From: Chaetorhynchus papuensis
Taxonomy: Eukaryota; Chordata; Aves; Passeriformes; Rhipiduridae
Direction: 5' to 3'
Assembly: GCA_013396525.1 (NCBI GenBank)
Contig: VWYX01000215.1
Location: 145,705-209,704, forward strand
DNA: 64,000 nucleotides
Below are positions 62,690 through 64,000 of the stretch, one piece after another. The translations under genes were made by a program, and so were the position numbers. Within the stretch, counting starts at the first letter, position 1; every line of letters starts with the position of its first letter. The notes beneath the pieces were generated by a model. It did not search any database. It was given only the letters and a program-made list of their open reading frames with translations, and had not been told where the DNA came from.

Positions 62690-63910
62690 AATAGTTTAAT
62701 GGACTCTCATCACCAAATCTGTCTCAGCTTTTATACTCTGCAGGAATGTGTATGTAGGATGGAACCAAAGCAGGGACACTTCAACCTGGTAGGCAATGAG
62801 ATTGCTCACATTGGAATTGGTTTCATCTTTGTAAGCTTTGACATTCCCAAATTTATCCTCATCTTCAGTGGTGTGTTTGGCCAAGCCAAAACGAGGTTGG
62901 CATGGAGTCTTTTGTTTTCCCATGGAAGACTGGATTTTGTGCAGATTATCCATGTTCAGAGGCAGAAGAACCACTGCTTAAACAACTTTGGTTAAGGGTG
63001 TGGCAGGGCTTGCAATTTCAAATCATGTCACGTCATGCCAGTCAAGTTACAGAAGCAGTTTGAGGAGCTTGAGTTTTGGAGGTATGAGACAGCTTTCATG
63101 TTGAAGAGCTTTCCTTCCAGCAGGTTGGCTTTGCAGCCAGCAGTGAGACTTCAGATGCATAAAGATGCTAAGGCTATCTTTCCCTTAGGACAAGTCAGTG
63201 ATTGGTTTAAGAAGCATTTTTTTTCCCCCTATAATCTAACCACTTTCTTTACATTGAAACACATATCCTGAGTTCAGTGGTGTCATTTGTAAGACTTCAG
63301 TACAGTTAGCCACATTCTGGGCATCTGAGAACCCAGGTTGAATAGAAATATGGTAAGTTCTGGGGTTTAGCCTACTTCTCTGTACATACGCCTGTAATTG
63401 TTAAATAAGGCTCAAGAAATACTTGTAATTATAGACCTCAGTCAATACTTAATGACAGTGTCTATGTGGGCCTATAGAGCTCAAATAATGGATGGCTACA
63501 GGCTATGTTTTCCTCTTCAGTAGTGTAGGTAGCAGCCTAATTGTGTGGTAGAATTTCTTCCCTCTACTTTTCGTTTTTATGTGGATCTGTTCGCAGTGAT
63601 AATGACAAGTTCATTCCATCACTGTCTAAATGGACAGAAAGCATGGGAAAGATGAGGCTATTGGGCTGTTCCAAGCAGCCAGGAAATACCTGCTGGAAGA
63701 AGATTTAGAGAAAGACCGTCTTTCTTGCTTCCATCACTGGAATATGGTTAGGCTTGTTGGTCTGCTGAAAAAAGAAAATACTGATGTAGTCATGGCCTCC
63801 TGGCTGCTTGTTGAGGTAGATTAGATGACTAATCTCAGCGTCACATGGAGCAAAATCAGCAATCAAAATGGTCTGGTATTTGGCATGGAACAGCTTCAAC
63901 TTGATGAACT
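62690..63910. other. Unresolved cluster of open frames, possible decayed retrocopy
   Basis: Several 60-98 codon frames stack on both strands. On the minus strand 63905-63705 reads FIKLKLFHAKYQTILIADFA and stops at 63705, and 62974-62696 contains KHTTEDEDKFGNVKAYKDE. On the plus strand 63035-63271 begins MPVKLQKQFEELEFWRYETA. The word use looks more protein-like than the flanks, but I recognise no protein, no poly-A tail is visible, and the frames are not continuous. It could be a broken processed pseudogene or chance. Confidence 0.2.
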
Positions 63911-64000
63911 TCGATTTCTTGTGTTACATGTGGCTGGACTTTAGCCTCCATGCTGTAGCCTTTTCTGCAGAGAACCTTATTTTTGCTTAACTAATATGGA

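Larger units (their letters stand above)
55432..64000. other. Downstream intron-like sequence to the window edge
   Basis: Follows the GTAAGC donor of the 55 kb exon. No further exon with an open frame in the required phase and with both splice sites was found. It contains a short hairpin, a 2 x 25 bp duplication, an old CR1-like remnant and an unresolved cluster of open frames near 62.7-63.9 kb. The segment 59430-59580 has octamer-like (tttgcat) and SOX-like (cattgtt) words close together and might be a conserved enhancer, but motif matches alone are weak. Confidence 0.45.

Overview
This 64 kb window is vertebrate nuclear DNA, most likely from a bird. The taxon call rests on at least six recognisable CR1 LINE fragments on both strands. 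Most keep the typical CR1 3' end, which reads 'ggttggaagggac' in reverse or 'ccattctatgattct' forward. A seventh, much older CR1-like remnant is also present. The sequence is mostly AT-rich and non-coding. There are two sharp CpG islands, long introns, and no operons, CRISPR arrays or bacterial features. No tRNA or rRNA gene was found. Most short open frames are chance frames; only a few stretches look like real exons.

Left edge (1-620): a CpG island that fits the 5' end of a gene read leftward off the window (minus strand). A minus-strand ATG at 160 opens 46 codons rich in Arg, Ser, Thr and Ala with no acidic residue, which resembles a mitochondrial presequence. The frame ends exactly at a CAG|GTACGG splice donor. 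Upstream are GC, ETS, inverted CCAAT and CRE-like sites, plus a 14-codon uORF whose stop overlaps the start codon. The presequence is built from a degenerate ~51 bp (17-codon) tandem repeat.

Intergenic part (about 620-8620): AT-rich sequence with two adjacent CR1 pieces (860-1121 and 1431-1682), two T-tracts and one reverse CR1 (8251-8525).

Second CpG island (8620-9700): probable promoter and 5' exon(s) of a plus-strand gene, with three strong donor-like sites (after 9371, 9494 and 9568) and long upstream open frames. It appears to be followed by a very long intron. The only well-supported coding exon is 55139-55431, 293 bp with clean splice sites and 97 open codons, from a protein I do not recognise. 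A weaker 100 bp exon candidate, starting with ATG right after its acceptor, lies at 30911-31010. The gene seems to continue beyond the right edge.

Inside the long intron are CR1 fragments, a probable solo LTR (44518-44839), simple repeats and several short tandem duplications. It also holds two strikingly perfect palindromes (36110-36187, 38 bp arms; 40551-40646, 48 bp arms with no spacer) and a nested A-B-A'-B' inverted repeat (50435-50477). These look like recent fold-back or template-switch events, or assembly artefacts. I see no novel defence-like or mobile system; the palindromes and the repeat-built presequence are the most unusual items.
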